Shown in pieces: positions 49,501 through 61,924 of a stretch of 64,000 nt of DNA (position 1 is the first letter of the stretch; every line of letters begins with the position of its first letter). Source of the DNA: Acanthornis magna (taxonomy: Eukaryota; Chordata; Aves; Passeriformes; Acanthizidae); contig JAWUZG010000051.1 of assembly GCA_036785705.1 (NCBI GenBank), positions 15,156,501 through 15,220,500 of the forward strand, in the 5' to 3' direction. The position numbers were made by a program, and so were the translations under genes. The notes under the pieces were generated by a model. It saw nothing but the letters and a program-made list of their open reading frames with translations, searched no databases and was not told where the DNA came from.

Positions 49501-52300
49501 TGGTATGTGAGAGTTCAGGGAGGCTGTGGTAACACATGCTATAGCTGTCAAATCTGTGTAACTTGTGAGACACTTATGTCCTGGGGGGGTTGCAAACTTC
49601 AAGCAAAAGCTGTTCCCAGCCCAGATGCTGCAGTGCTATGAAACTGGAAAGAAAAATGAGTTTTATGTTCCTCCCCTTCTTCCTTTCTGAGGGGAAAAAG
49701 GATTGAATAGTGTTCTCTTAGGAGGAGAGGAAGTGTGCTTTATCTTTTTTTTTTAATACCTTTCTTCTTCTTTTAGAAATATAAGGAAAATGAATGGCTG
49801 TTTCCTTAGCAGTGCTGAAGGCCATGTTAGCTGTTCTAGACAACCTTTCTAGCCAGTTTTCTAAAACAGAAACAGCTTTCTGAAGACAAAATTCAGGAAG
49901 CCTCCCTGTCTCAGAAACATTTAAATCTTATGACAGCAGTATGAAGCAATTAAGTGTGTCCTTAAGGACTCAAGAAAAGAGACTGCTTACAACAAAAGCT
50001 GAGAAGTTGATGGTTCTTACTGAAGGATCATTTTTTCCAAATATTTTTCAACCATTTAAAATAAGCACACTTTTAAAACAAAGGAAGCACAATTAAAATT
50101 AATCCCCCTCTCAGTTAATCAGGCTTTAATTATTAAGAACCAAAACCTTTTCTAGTTCTTTAGTCAACTGTAGTCTTTCACAAAATATCAAACAGAGAAG
50201 AAATGACATGTACAACTAGTAATGCCTTTCCACTCCCCACACTTTACTGAAGAACAAGTAAGTACAAATGTGCTTTAAGTTACCCTAAAAGAAAAGGCAA
50301 CCAATGTTCCTTCTTCCTGAAGGAGGTAAAGAGTATACCTAATTTTTAAAAGCTCCTTCTATACTACTATTAGAAGTGTGGGCACGGGAATATGTTATTG
50401 TGTCCAACTACTCCACAGTATTAACCATGAATGCTTTATAAACACATAATACGTGGTCTTCTTATCCTGTCTCCCAGGGAAAGGTAAACTATTCTTTATT
50501 TACACAGAGTATTATTCAGAATTCCAAGTGCACTGTCAATTCATGTCTTAGGTCACTCCACACATGTATTGACAAGCGGTGTTTTTTAATAAGCCAAAAA
50601 ATAAAAGGCTGAGTTTATCATTTTTAGGTTGCCACTCTCCCTGAAAATCTCACCATAAATATTCCTGTCATACACAGAGTCATCACAGATAGTCCCTTTA
50701 AGTCTTGCACTAGACCAAATTTCACTACTTGGAAATGTCAAGCTTACATCTGCACATTGCTGTTTTGTGCAGAAGGTACCCCAAACTGCATATTGTCTGT
50801 CTGAATCTGTAATTTGCCTACTCCTCTAATCAGAGGCTTATCCGCATAGTTAAATCACATTCAGTTTTGCTAATACAAGTATTAAGATTGCAGCAACTTC
50901 ATCTTTTAGTTTTCAGAAGGAAGCTGGAGGTTTTCGGATGGCTCGGCTGCAAAACATGCAGCAGTCCAGACTATTTGGAGTAAACAAAGGCTGTAGTTTC
51001 CCAGTATTTCTGATTTGTCTGTCTGTTGTAGGATTTAACCAAGGGGGTTTCAGTGATCTGGTTCACAGCTTGGCCTACAAGCATCTTTGGCAGCACAACT
51101 GAGTGGACAGCGACAAGCAGCCAAACAGGAGATGTCTTCAGCTGACTTCACTGACGGATAACCCATTTTAGGACTACACACTACAACCTTTTGTGATAGA
51201 GCATAAATACAATTTCTTCCTCTGCTTTTTTTGGAAGAGCGGTGGAGGTAATTTTAAATGAACTGGTATAAACTCCCAGTAATCAGCTGTCTTACCTTAG
51301 TTTGACTTGCTATCTACAACAGCATCCAACAATAAACAAGTTATCTAGATGCATTTACTAAGGTGGTAAGCAGCAAAACAAAACTATTTCCTTCAAATAA
51401 TCCTTATGCATCAAGCAAACACACAATAGATATCAACAGCCCAGTTCATGGTTCTCTCAGCTCTTGTTTGTGTTCTCAGAGCTGTTTGTAGGCAGACATC
51501 AGTCTCTCTGGTTTTTAACCTTCTAATGATCTGAGCATACAGATCCAGGTATGGGCATAATTAAGTATCTCCCACCAAAGTCATGGTAATGCACATTTCC
51601 ACCCACACCATCAAGATCTGGGTGCACAACCCTCTCCTGTCACTCCTCCTGAAGTTTGTATTTATTCCTGAAAATGAAGCCTGAAAAATCTGAAAGGTGG
51701 TTCATGATTAGGATATTTGGCACCATTATCTGGGCATTCTACCCCAAACCTCTCTATTGTTCTGCTACATCAGCTAGTGATCCTGCCCATTCCTCCTTTC
51801 CATACTCTCTCAGTGCATCTTAGCAGGCAGAGACTGTGTATCTAAGACTTGAGTGAAGAACAAAGGTATGGTGGGAATGTCATGCAGCCTGTTTCTGTGA
51901 ACAAGGGAAGCCTGATTTTTTTTTTTTTTTTTTGGGACAATAAAAGAAAAACTCAAAAAGAGAAAAATGGACACCCGCCAAGAGATGAGTTGGGGGGAAA
52001 TGTTAATGGATGTTGGCAAATCTACTGTGCAGCTTTTCCATGTTACCAACTGCATCACTATCTACAAATGCAGGGGAGATACCCTTCTGCAAACTAAAAC
52101 GATGAGAGACTTGCCTGTTACATCCTCTATGAAGCTAAATTCCTACTTCTTCAATAAACCCGTGTAATAAAAGGTGTTTTATACAGCACACACGCTAGGT
52201 CAGTATCATCCCAGAATTAAATCCTGACTAAGGCAGTAACACACTGCACAGCAGGGTTTTAAGCTCTGACAAAAATAAAATAAAGATTTGGAGGCGCTGA
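46571..52300. other. Intergenic upstream of SPAG17, no gene seen
   Basis: It contains short poly(T) runs (about 48007-48022 and 51918-51934) and otherwise unique AT-rich sequence. No exon-like or RNA-like element was recognised. Confidence 0.55.
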
Positions 52301-52314
52301 GCAACCCTGGTCGG

Positions 52315-52320
52315 TATAAA
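52315..52320 (+). promoter_or_regulatory. TATA-like hexamer TATAAA upstream of the CpG island
   Basis: TATAAA is followed by a G-rich stretch and lies about 210 bp before the left CpG block. In AT-rich DNA such a hexamer is common by chance. It could serve an upstream start or nothing. Confidence 0.15.
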
Positions 52321-52529
52321 GGGGTGGGGGAAGGGCAGCATGTGGTTTGGGGTATTTTCACCAAATGTTAAATCACACAGAATATTTCACTCGTCTCCAG
52401 TGTGAGATCACGACATGACTCCTCTGTAATGAATTCTTTATCTTGGCAGCTCTCCTGTTTTCTCCCAACAGCGCCTCCCTCTCCCCTCTGCTCCCAGTGC
52501 CGTAACATATGGTAGTACTTCCAGAGCCA

Positions 52530-52690
52530 CTCGGGCCCGGGAGCAGGCCTGGCTGCCCACACCTGCGCACGCCCCGCCTCGCCGCTCGGGGCACGCTCCA
52601 GCACCGCGGCCGGAGCTCGCTCCTTCCTTCGCCCTCTTCCCCGGGCGCGCCGAGAGCTGCCGCGGGTGAGATGTGTCACTTGGTGTCCGT
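52530..52690. promoter_or_regulatory. CpG island, left part, separated from the right part by a CR1 copy
   Basis: This is a CpG-dense GC-rich block with motifs such as CCGCGG, GGGCGCGCC and CACGCCCCGCC. It lies about 650 bp upstream of the SPAG17 ATG. A GG|GTGAGA splice-donor-like sequence sits at 52664-52670, so a non-coding first exon is possible. The ORFs across it on the minus strand are composition artefacts. Confidence 0.6.
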
Positions 52691-52814
52691 GTGAGCGTGT
52701 GCAGCCCCAACACTCTTCATGCAGCCTCGGCAATGCCTATCCTTCGGGCAGCCGTGCTGGGGGCCGCTTGCTGTCTCAAAAATTATGAGGGAAAGCACCC
52801 AAAAGCCCCATGAG

Positions 52815-53158
52815 AATAACACAGAACCCATCACGTTGGAAGGGCCCACAGTGGGTCATCTGGTCCAACCTCCCTGCTTAAGCAGGGTGGTCCTAGAGCA
52901 CAATGGCATAGGGTTGCATCCAGACTGTTCTTGAGTATCTCCAGTGTGGGAGACTCCCCAGCCTCTCCGGGAAATCTGTCTCAGTGCTTGGTCACCCGCA
53001 CAGCGAAGTTCTCACCCATACTCAGGTGCAACTTCTTGTGTATCAGTTTCTGCCCATCGCCTCTTGTCCTATGGCTTGGCATCACCGAGCAGAGCCTGGC
53101 TCAATGCTCTGAGACCCCCGCTTTAGAGATAGATATATAGGCACCGATCGATGCTGAG
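52815..53158 (-). repeat. CR1 LINE fragment, minus strand, truncated
   Basis: On the plus strand this reads as the reverse complement of a CR1 3' region. It begins with a cacagaaccca...ttggaaggg(a)cc-type start. Then come a ccaacctccctgcttaagcagg-type segment, the tcttgagtatctccagtg segment and the gcctcttgtcct segment, and it finishes with gagacccccgctttagag...atgctgag. Order and spacing agree with avian CR1. It is 5'-truncated, as nearly all CR1 copies are, and has no coding capacity. It separates the two CpG-dense blocks of the SPAG17 promoter. Confidence 0.85.
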
Positions 53159-53320
53159 CGGGCCCGGCTCCCCCAGCCCGTGCCAGTAAAAGCGATGCGC
53201 CGGGCAGGCGGCGGGCCCCGAGCCGGGCCGGGGCCCGCGCTCCCTCAGCCGGCAGGCGCCGCCCGCGGTCTCCGAGGCGACGCGTGGGGCCGGCGGGGCT
53301 GCTGGGGCGGCGGCACCGCC
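53159..53320 (+). promoter_or_regulatory. SPAG17: SPAG17 proximal promoter / 5' UTR in CpG island
   Basis: This GC-rich, CpG-dense segment lies directly upstream of the exon 1 ATG. It has no TATA box. A GC box (GGGGCGG) lies at 53304-53310. At 53268-53281 there is an imperfect inverted-repeat motif, GTCTCC-GA-GGCGAC, resembling the RFX X-box (GTNRCC n RGYRAC) with one clear mismatch in the left half. RFX factors and FOXJ1 control many motile-cilium genes. The transcription start cannot be placed from sequence alone. Confidence 0.6.
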
Positions 53321-53413
53321 ATGGGCCCCAAGGGACCCAAGTCCGGCCGGGATTCGCCGGTGACCGGGCAGTCGAGCTGGGAGCCCGAGCTGGTGTCAGC
53401 CCCCTTCGAGGAG
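53321..53413 (+). CDS. SPAG17: SPAG17 coding exon 1 (start codon to first splice donor)
   Basis: This exon encodes the first 31 residues of sperm-associated antigen 17, the vertebrate relative of Chlamydomonas PF6, a scaffold of the C1a projection of the central-pair microtubules in motile cilia and sperm flagella. The peptide starts MGPKGPKSG and contains SSWEPELVSAPFEE. From memory, the human protein starts with a similar basic MAPKKEK-type stretch followed by a WEPSLIAAQF-type segment of equal spacing. The ATG has a strong Kozak context (caccgccATGG) and lies in a CpG island. An in-frame upstream ATG at 53180 has no family support, so I prefer 53321. The exon ends in phase 0 at GAG|GTGAAG. 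Reading through the donor gives a low-complexity extension that ends at 53725, which is intron. Joining to exon 2 keeps the family spacing exactly. Confidence 0.88.
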
Positions 53414-54069
53414 GTGAAGGCAGCTGAGGGCAGAGCCGGTGGCGCGGTGGGAAGGGGGGAGCGGGCTGGAGGTGGCTCTCGCCGCGCCCCCGGTCCGGGG
53501 GTCGCGGCTGCCGGGGGCTCCAGGGATCCCCAGGGTGGCCCCGGGGAGGGCCGTGAATGGTCCCCGTGTGAGGCGGAGCCCCCCTGCCCCTTTGCCCCCC
53601 GCCACCGAGCGTCACCCTGCGGGTTTCTCTGTGCTCCTCTTCCTCCTCGGCACTTTTCTGGGCTCTGGGTGCCAAGTTTCGGCTCGGAGCGAACTTTTTA
53701 TAAACTGCTGAACAACGAAGTTTGATGGAGGTGCTGACACAGCATTAACTGTAGCGTTGAAAATGGGAGGCTGTAATTTTCCTGCCTGAGTGTGTGCAGC
53801 TAAAAGGCCCTTTTTTTTTCCTTTTTATTTTTATTTCTTTTACAGAGTGTGAGGATCTAAAGGCGTATTTAGATTTCCAGGTTCTGTGTAAGCAATGTAA
53901 TTCTCATAAATCTTGACTTGCAAGAGAGAAATTTGGTTTCAAAATAGGGTGGTAGTTTAGCAAACAATAATATTTATCTCGCATGTGTTTATCTAGCACT
54001 GCTTCTCCAAGTGAGACAAATTGCTTCCATGGCTTCCTTGTTTTGTGGATTCCTGTTGTGCCCTACTTT

Positions 54070-54122
54070 AAAAAAAAAACAAAACAAAACAAAACAAAAA
54101 AAAAAAAAAAAAAAAAAAAAAA
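54070..54122 (+). repeat. Poly(A) with (AAAAC)n, in SPAG17 intron 1
   Basis: Four AAAAC units are embedded in A-runs, the last about 27 A long. It is simple sequence. Confidence 0.93.
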
Positions 54123-56929
54123 CCCCAAACAGTTTTTTGTTTTACCTGCTGTGGCTTTGTGTTCAAATAGCAGCACTGGTTAAATATGAGGAACTTGTAA
54201 TTCAGGAGGAGGCTTTTAAACTGGCTAATTGCTTTTCCTGAAAATGCCACAGATGTCCAAAAATCTCTTAAATATTTACTTGCTTTTACTTTTATTTGAT
54301 TGTAACCATATAGTACAAGTTTAGCTAAACAAGGACACTTTTAAAATAGCATAGGATGTTGTTTCCCATTTTTCCTTAGAACACAGATTTTTCAGTAGAG
54401 TTCTAAGGTGCTTGAGCCCTTTCTTACTTGTGAATCTTGTCCCTACCCTCAGAAAACCTCCCTGAAGCATAAGAATGGGGTGAAGGTTCAGTCTCCATCA
54501 CCTACTGTGTTCCTGGTCTTTCTCCCATGCTTATTAGCAAGGTGCCAATTAGTGATTATGTTTTTTTATGGTGGTGTTTATTGTGGTTGTGGATATTGTG
54601 CAGTGAATTCACTGAACAAAGTGCTTTGTATGCTCTGCTGCCTCTACACGTAATTTATTGCATTTCTTAAATGCAAGCCATTATATTGAAGTATTTTTAA
54701 AGGTAGGAAATAAAATGCTCAAAATTTAGGAAATGTCAAAGTTGGTATTATACAGGACCACACATTGAGGCAGATGGAAAAAAAAATTGAATGTTCACTG
54801 AATGGGGCAAGAATTCTGTAGGAAAAAGTATGTGATCACCTAATTAAAGATTATCGTAATACCTATACCCATGGGGGCTGACTTGAGATTCCTTGTTTCT
54901 GTAATTCCAGTATCGTCTAACTGCTTTCTGTTCCAGTTAAGCTAATTTCACTTTCTCTGCCATGCTGTTCACAGACAGAGCCTTGGGAGCTTGGGAAAAA
55001 CTGTCTCCTTGCTGTAGTCAGTTTGAACTCAGGCTTCTGAGATGCTGGGCAGCCACTGAAATTTCTTACTGCAGGAGTGTTCTTATTCAGCTCTTATAGT
55101 CTTGGGCAAGAGCACACTCAGCGCAAAACTGTCTAATGCCAGCAAATCTCTTCTGAGCATGTGTGAATCAAGATGATTCAGCAAGTGTGGCCAAATGTGG
55201 GTGTACTTAATGTAAATAAACATGCTCTGTAAAAGCACATCTTTGACACAACTACGACTCTGCTGCCAAATTTAATTTCTCCCTCTTTAACACGGAGGGC
55301 ATTGAATATCTTAACTACTTAATCACATAGGGGTTTTTATTAAAGGATAAACATGATTTTTGAAAATCAAATCTCATTCTGCAAAGAGTCTAACCACACT
55401 ATCCCTCCCTCCACCCACCCTTCCCCAGTAGTCATATAACACACAAAGTTTAAATTCTAATATATAAAGCTCTGGAACTGAAAGCAGTCTGTAAAAGAGA
55501 GTGTTGAACAACTTGAATTGTAGGTGTCACCAGACACAGTGCACAAAACTTACTTCTTACTCATTCTCAGTATTGTATGTGAAATACCATATGAACCTGA
55601 AATTTGGGAGACGACAGGAACTCCTATCAAGTAAATAAATGTCTCTCCTTGTAATTCATATCTAAAGAATTTTTAAATCTTGTATCATTTTAGAAAATAT
55701 TCTTTCACTTTAGTGGAGGCAAAGGGAATTTACTAGAACTGGTTTTAAATTGTACCAGATAGGCCAAGTGCTGAAATTTCACTTTTTAATGTGTTTATGA
55801 CTTACACTATTTTATTAGTTCAATATGCAAAAGAGTCATTTTACCAGTGCTGTTAAGATTTTTATGGATGGGTATGCTAACTAAAATATGATTTAAATGG
55901 TATTTACTAACCAAATAATTGCTTTTGCTAAATGCACTGTGAAAACTGGCAAACACACAACTTAAAAACACATACAGAGGAAATATGGATTTTCCAGAGC
56001 CTCGCATTTTAGTCTATATATATCTTTCTTGTTTCTAACGTGCTATGCAGAAGAGCATTGAGCTGCAAACTGTATTTGCCTTCAGATATTTATCATCTGT
56101 TTTGATTGGGTTCACTACAGAATTAAATTGCAAAATATAAATTACGATTCTTAGGTAGTTTTAAACTTTGCATGTGTTAAGTAGCTAAGGGGTGATATTT
56201 GCTGAGTGAAAGGTGAATTCTGGGCAAATAGAGCCCTTAATTGAAATAACTGTCATTTATTATTTGTTCGTATTAACTAGTATAACTAAGCATAGCAACT
56301 AAAGCCATGTTCTGTGCTGACTTTCCATCTATGATTTCTCTCACCTTTTTGGCATTTTAGGGCCTGAAAATTGAAATGAACTTAAGTCTTGTGAAATCAC
56401 AAAAAATGTTTTGAATAGGATGGCTCCACTTTTGATTGCTATGCATACTAGCTCCTCTTCAGAGAAAAATTAACATTCTGTTGGACTTTGATATTCTCTC
56501 ATCTGCCCATTTTGTACAGCAAAATCTCAGGCTCTTAAAAACCAAATCCATTACTAAATGTGTGTGTGTCAATCAGCAGGTATTGAAAGTTCTTCTGCAG
56601 ATTTCTAAGCACTGGTGTACTACCTTAAGGCTACAAAACTCCTGATAAACAAACTTTCCCAGTAACACCAGCTGTATTTGTTGGTTTACAAGCTCCCTTA
56701 TTGTTGAAAGTAAAGAGTGCTAGAGTTGTTACTATTCTAATTGTTCCTAAATCACTAATAAATCTTAAGGTTTCTGAAGTATTATGTAAGAATCAGGGGA
56801 TTAAAAAGCTCTTTCAATTTCATGCTCATATGTTTGGAGTTAGAGTTTTCAAATGTTTCTTCTAGCTCTTACAGGTAAATTTGAAATTTTGCCGTAATGA
56901 AATGAACTTGCTGGTTGTTGTCCTAAGGA

Positions 56930-57050
56930 TAAAAAACCAAACAATCAAACAAAAGAAACACACTCTATGCAAAAAAACAAACAAACAACATAACAAACCC
57001 AAACAAACAAATAAAAAAAAGCAACCAAACAAAAAAGAGTAAACCCCACA
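56930..57050 (+). repeat. (AAAC)n-type low-complexity tract, in SPAG17 intron 1
   Basis: The block has irregular caaa, aaac and aaaacaaac units over about 120 bases, interrupted by ctctatgc. It resembles the other A-rich tracts in the window. Confidence 0.88.
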
Positions 57051-60000
57051 ACATTAAATACCACAAAAATAAAATGACAGATACTCAGATTGTCTGGAAA
57101 TGGGAGGAGGATATGATAGCTGCTTGATGCTTTTCTTGGCCAGAGAGATCTAGAAACTGGTACTGCAAAAATAAACAATATACCTGACTTGTTAACTGTC
57201 TTCTCTAGAACAGCTACCCTTTTGTGTCTAGGAAATGAAGCAGGGAAAACAAGATATGTTTGAAAAGAAAAAAATTGTATGCTACATCTGCTTTTCTCTT
57301 CAATGTGAATTAAAGTTACATATTTTCTTAACATACCTATGCTATTCCAATACTGCTGTGATGAATAAGATATACAGGCGATGTGTACTGGTTTTTAACA
57401 GTGGGAAAAAATCACATTACAGAGGAACACAATGGAGGCCTGAGAGCAAGATCGTGAGAAGATGAGGCAGTTTCTGTGTTTTGTGAAAGCAAGGATTTTG
57501 TAAAACCGTTTGCTACTTACATGGAGCTTTCATAATTAGGTTGATCTTGCAGATTTGGAGCCTCTCCAGCTGAGGGACATAGAAGTTTCCCACACAGATG
57601 GATATTTCTGACACCGAGACACTTCGTTGCATTTCAACTCTTGACATGGCCAAGAGTTTTAAAACCAGGACAGTGTCATTTGTAAGAATGGTTGTCACTG
57701 GATGTTTTCCAGTGAGAGCAACCTGCCCTGCCCTTAATTGGAGCTTATTTCAGATTGTTTAAACAGTATTCAGTCGCCAATGCTGCATTTCCAGCTTCAA
57801 TTTTTATTTTTTTTTAATTCACATTTGAATCATCATTGTTGATTCTGTGGGATATCTGCTCCCTTCATTTTGGTCTTCTTTGTGCACAGTTTGTAGTGCT
57901 TGTGTTATATTCGCAATGGCAACCTCCCTAGGCTGTTTCCATGATTTTCCAGTAGTTATTTTTATGGTTTTCTCTATCCTGTCCATTAAGCTGGGAACGT
58001 CATTTGAGGTAGTTTTAGGGTCACTAATCTATCCTTTTTCAGATCCTTTCTCAAGCCTTGATACTACAATAACATTTGAAAGAATAAAACTAAGTAGAGG
58101 AGCAGTTGTATATGGAGGGAGAAAATATTTTTAAAGTAACCATATACATTTTACTACTTTTCCTTCACATTTTTATGTTGTGATTTTAGGTGGTGAGCTG
58201 TAGAAGTAGGGTCTGTTTCTTCTCTGTCCTTTCAGTGCCTTGAACATTAAGGGTACTATTACAGGATCGATAATATAAAGGCAATATTGCAAAAATATTA
58301 AATTTTTAACGTCAGAAAAAAATATAATCAATTAAACACCTTAAGCTGTGTATTAAAGCTGCACATTGACTATCCTTATTGACTTCAGTTCATGTTCTCA
58401 GTGTGCGGCTTTTCTGGAGAATGATCTTTAAGGGATTCAAAATTGGTTGGTCTAGAAATAGTTGACACGCTATTAATGACTCTGGGAAGTCTCGATCATT
58501 ATTCCTTGTAAAAGTGTGTGTAGCTGCTTTGCATATTTATCTAGCTCCTATTCCCAGATACTGCACTTTTTTTAGAAAAGCAATTTCTATTTTTCATTTA
58601 GCAATAGGGAGGTATAGGCTGTCTAATAATGTTTAAAATTTTGTGCAAAAGACCTTGTATCAAGCTGTATATGCTGTAGAAGTAAGTAAGGTTTTACTTT
58701 TTAGTACCATCTCAGTTATCTTGTAGAGGCTCGTTCCATGTATTTTATTTTTAATGTATTAACCAATGGTTTGCCTATACTATAAATATTCTCATAGCTG
58801 TTCTGTAGAGAAGCTTTATCAGCTTGTTTCTTTGAAGCAGAGCATTTTCAGTGGGGAGAAGATGTGGCCCGCTGATGATAAAATCTGCTTGGGTAACAAA
58901 AATTTGGAGTTGGATAATTTTGTTTGTGTGAGTTCTAATTTTTTAAACACTCATTTTGCACAAGCAGGACCCACCCTGATGTTTTGCTTTGGTGCTTTGT
59001 CGCAGACCGATGTGAAGGTGGGCACCATAGTGGAAACCAGGAAAATTCTCCTCTCTTAGAAAGGCTTGTAGTACCTTTGTGAACAAGAGCGTCATTGCTC
59101 AGTCCTAACTCTGAAAGTGCCTGGGAGTTATTAATAGGGGCTAGAGGATAAGGGTTTGGAGAAGGAATCTGAGGATGGAGAAAGCTTGAAGTGGGATTAG
59201 ATATTGAAACTTGAGACTAGCTGAACAAGGAAAGAGAAGACAAGAGCTGGGGAGAAAGTCTCAGGTAGCGGAAGCATTAAGAGAGGTGGTGTAACTCAGG
59301 TAACGAATAAAGAGTGGAAATGGAAGGAGAAATTACCTAGGGACAGTTGTGACTAAGGGGAGAAAAAATTAAGAGAGGGGACTACAAGGAAGACAGGTTC
59401 CACAGACATTGTTGCAGTGATATTAATCAGTGCTAAGCAGGTTTAATTTGTGGGCATCAGGCTATCAGCGTATTTTAAGGAGAAACTAAAGAAGGCATAA
59501 GGCAGAATTTTAGAGCTCTCTGATAGACATTTTTTTGTATATCTGAAGAACTGCAGGAAGTTGTGGGAGCAAGCTCTGTGTTGCTGCGAGACCATGCTTG
59601 CCTTAGGCTCCTGAGTAGAACCTGACATTCCTGATTCTTGCTGCTCTTGTGCTGTCAGCATCTCTCTGTGAGACTGGACCTTGTTTGCGTCTGTTGGGGG
59701 TCCTCTCTGTAGTGGGCACTGTGTGATAACAGTTGCTCCGTTAGCTCACGACACAGGTACATGGTTGTTCTAAAGACTCCGTGTCTGTTGGTGAGCCCTG
59801 GGAACACCAGGATACTGCCACTTAAGAGCATTTCAGTCTCATTTCTGAGAGCCTAGAAAATCATGCATTTCCACACAAGTATGGACATCTAAATACTTAC
59901 TGGTCAAAGAATGCTGAAGTTTTACCATCCAGCTCTTGGCAGGTATACAATGATGGCTTTAATCCAGATTAACTCCTGTGCATGTTGATGATACTGGAAT

Positions 60001-61924
60001 ACCTAGAAGTCTTTCACAGTGCTGTGCACCAGTAGCTATCTTGCAGCTTTAGGCAGAAGGAGTTACTGTGCCCCATCCTTCCTGCGGACTTAAAAGAGAG
60101 AAAGGAAATTCAGTGTACTTGGTGCAGTCCCCACTGCTGCTGTTACTTCTCTATTGAGCAGTGTCTGCTGCCACAGGGCAGCTGAACACTCGTAACTTCC
60201 ACCATGTTTGTGTACTCCTAGAGCATCAGTGATATGCTTGCACTCTCTAGCACTTTGTAATTTTAAAAACATGAGGTTTTTTGTGCTGCAATAAACTATC
60301 AAGGAAGTTCATGATATGTGGAGCCGTAGGCACCCTTTTGGATTAGTTATTTGATCTGTAGCTACTTGCAGTTTCACTTAATGACCCAGGTGATCTTTAC
60401 ATCTTTTTTGTTTTTCTGGATATTCTGTGGTTAAAAAAAATGGGGCATACTCATGTGATGTTATCTTTTGTTACCTTAAGAGTTCAACAAACTGTTTCCT
60501 TCCATGCAAGCATGTACTGTTTTGAAACTTAGGTCAACTGTGGCTTTCTCCCATCCCAGGCCATCAGTTATTCAAATTGCAGACATTAGGTAGGCTTTTT
60601 ATCAGCTAAAAATAGGATCGAATGAAGAAGGATACTGTAAAAGTGGAAGAAGATACTTCTCTTACCATTTGAGTAATTTTCTTAGAGTTGTTCTTTTCCT
60701 CGCTCTACCATAAACTCAGCTCAGGTTTTGTTCCTATTCCACAAGGACTTTGTACATAATATAAATATATGAAAATATTCAATATCCTAAAGTTATCACC
60801 CTCTCTTAAATCTCTTGAAATCTTTTCTTGCTGTGATGCACACTGGAATGTGACTCTGCTTAGCCTGATCATGATTAGTGTGACTGACCTGGGACTGCCT
60901 TGATCTAGCCGAATCCCTTTCCATGTTTACCTTTATGCAGCTGTGTTGGTAACCTTACAGTTTACACATGCAGATATGCATTGAAAACAAGTAAATTTGG
61001 TGAATCCTGTACAGCACATCCATTACAAATGCTTATGGTTCTGCTACCACTAATGCTGGTAAAGAATACTTCTAGAGTGAGATGCAGATGTGCTGGAGAC
61101 AGTGACTCACTCTGTGAAAAGGATTCCAGTAGGTTAAAGCAGAAATGTGAAAGAGAGTAACCAGTAAAAGTTGCTTAAATTACATATTTTTTAAGCTTTT
61201 GAGGATGTATATCACTAAAATAAGTGTCCAATCTTCACTTGTTCTGCATTTTTTAGTGCTGGAAACATTTTTTCCATTAAAATAATCTGTATGCTACTGT
61301 AAACATTTGAGAACTACTAGTGTTTTTAATTCATTGATATTGTAGTGAAATACAACTTGTCATTGAGTCATTTTTCTTGATTCAGAATATTTAGTGAAAC
61401 CATGCAAGAACCATACCATGCATAAATACACCTTCATAAAACATAAAACATCATAAAAATAATGCTACAATTTCCAGAAAATAGTATCTGGGCATTATCT
61501 AATTTCCGGGATGAGGGAGCTGAAAATTGGTATTTTTATCTACATCAAATAATCACAAGAATACATTTATTCAGAATTCACTTCTTGTTTGCTACCTGAA
61601 CTGTCAGATCTGCAAACGGCATTTAAAAGTCAGTGCATATTTGTGAGATGCTAATAGTGCGTTTGCCTGCAAGTTTTGAGGCTGTTAGTAGACATTTGTG
61701 TTTTGCGTAGCGTAATGCTGCCATCTGATGGCAGAAAGAATTGGGACAAATTAGTAGGGGCTTTTTCGGGTTACATGTAATTTCAGTGTGATTAATACAG
61801 TGATGTTTAATATGTCTTAAAGTCACCTAAAGCCAATCTCTACAAGATTGCTCTTTGAAACTGCAGAGAAGCACTTTTGCTGGCGTGAGTTTTAATACCT
61901 TAAATATTTTATTTTTGAATGTAG

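Larger units (their letters stand above)
53159..53600. promoter_or_regulatory. CpG island, right part (around SPAG17 exon 1)
   Basis: This stretch is very GC-rich with closely spaced CpGs, sharply different from the AT-rich surroundings. It covers the presumed start site, exon 1 and the first part of intron 1. Long open frames on both strands here (for example 53082-53675 minus) reflect low stop-codon density in GC-rich sequence, not genes. Confidence 0.8.
53414..61924 (+). other. SPAG17: SPAG17 intron 1 (8.5 kb)
   Basis: The intron starts with GTGAAG and ends with AG. Its first 200 bases belong to the CpG island. It contains an A-rich simple tract (54070-54122), an AAAC-type tract (56930-57050) and a purine-rich stretch (about 59110-59395). 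Open frames inside it, for example 57847-58134 and 58766-59059, have no family resemblance or exon-like flanks. I see no other gene in it. Confidence 0.8.

Noticed and set aside
1..52300. Searching for TBX15 exons, tRNA genes, CRISPR arrays or intact endogenous retroviruses
   Set aside because: No T-box motif, cloverleaf with A and B boxes, regular spacer array, long terminal repeat pair or pol-like frame was recognised.
53180..53320. Upstream in-frame ATG giving a 47-residue N-terminal extension of SPAG17
   Set aside because: The extension is low-complexity Gly/Arg/Pro/Ala, while the ATG at 53321 has a strong Kozak context and begins at the family N terminus.
53082..53675. A 197-residue minus-strand frame over the SPAG17 promoter
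   Set aside because: It is an Arg/Pro/Gly-rich frame typical of GC-rich CpG islands with few stops, antisense to a supported exon and partly within a CR1 copy.
57847..58134. A hydrophobic 95-residue frame in SPAG17 intron 1
   Set aside because: It has no similarity to any family I know, no flanking splice logic, and lies within a supported intron.
58766..59059. A 97-residue frame in intron 1 considered as an extra SPAG17 exon
   Set aside because: It does not match the SPAG17 N terminus, and exons 1 and 2 already join with exact family spacing.
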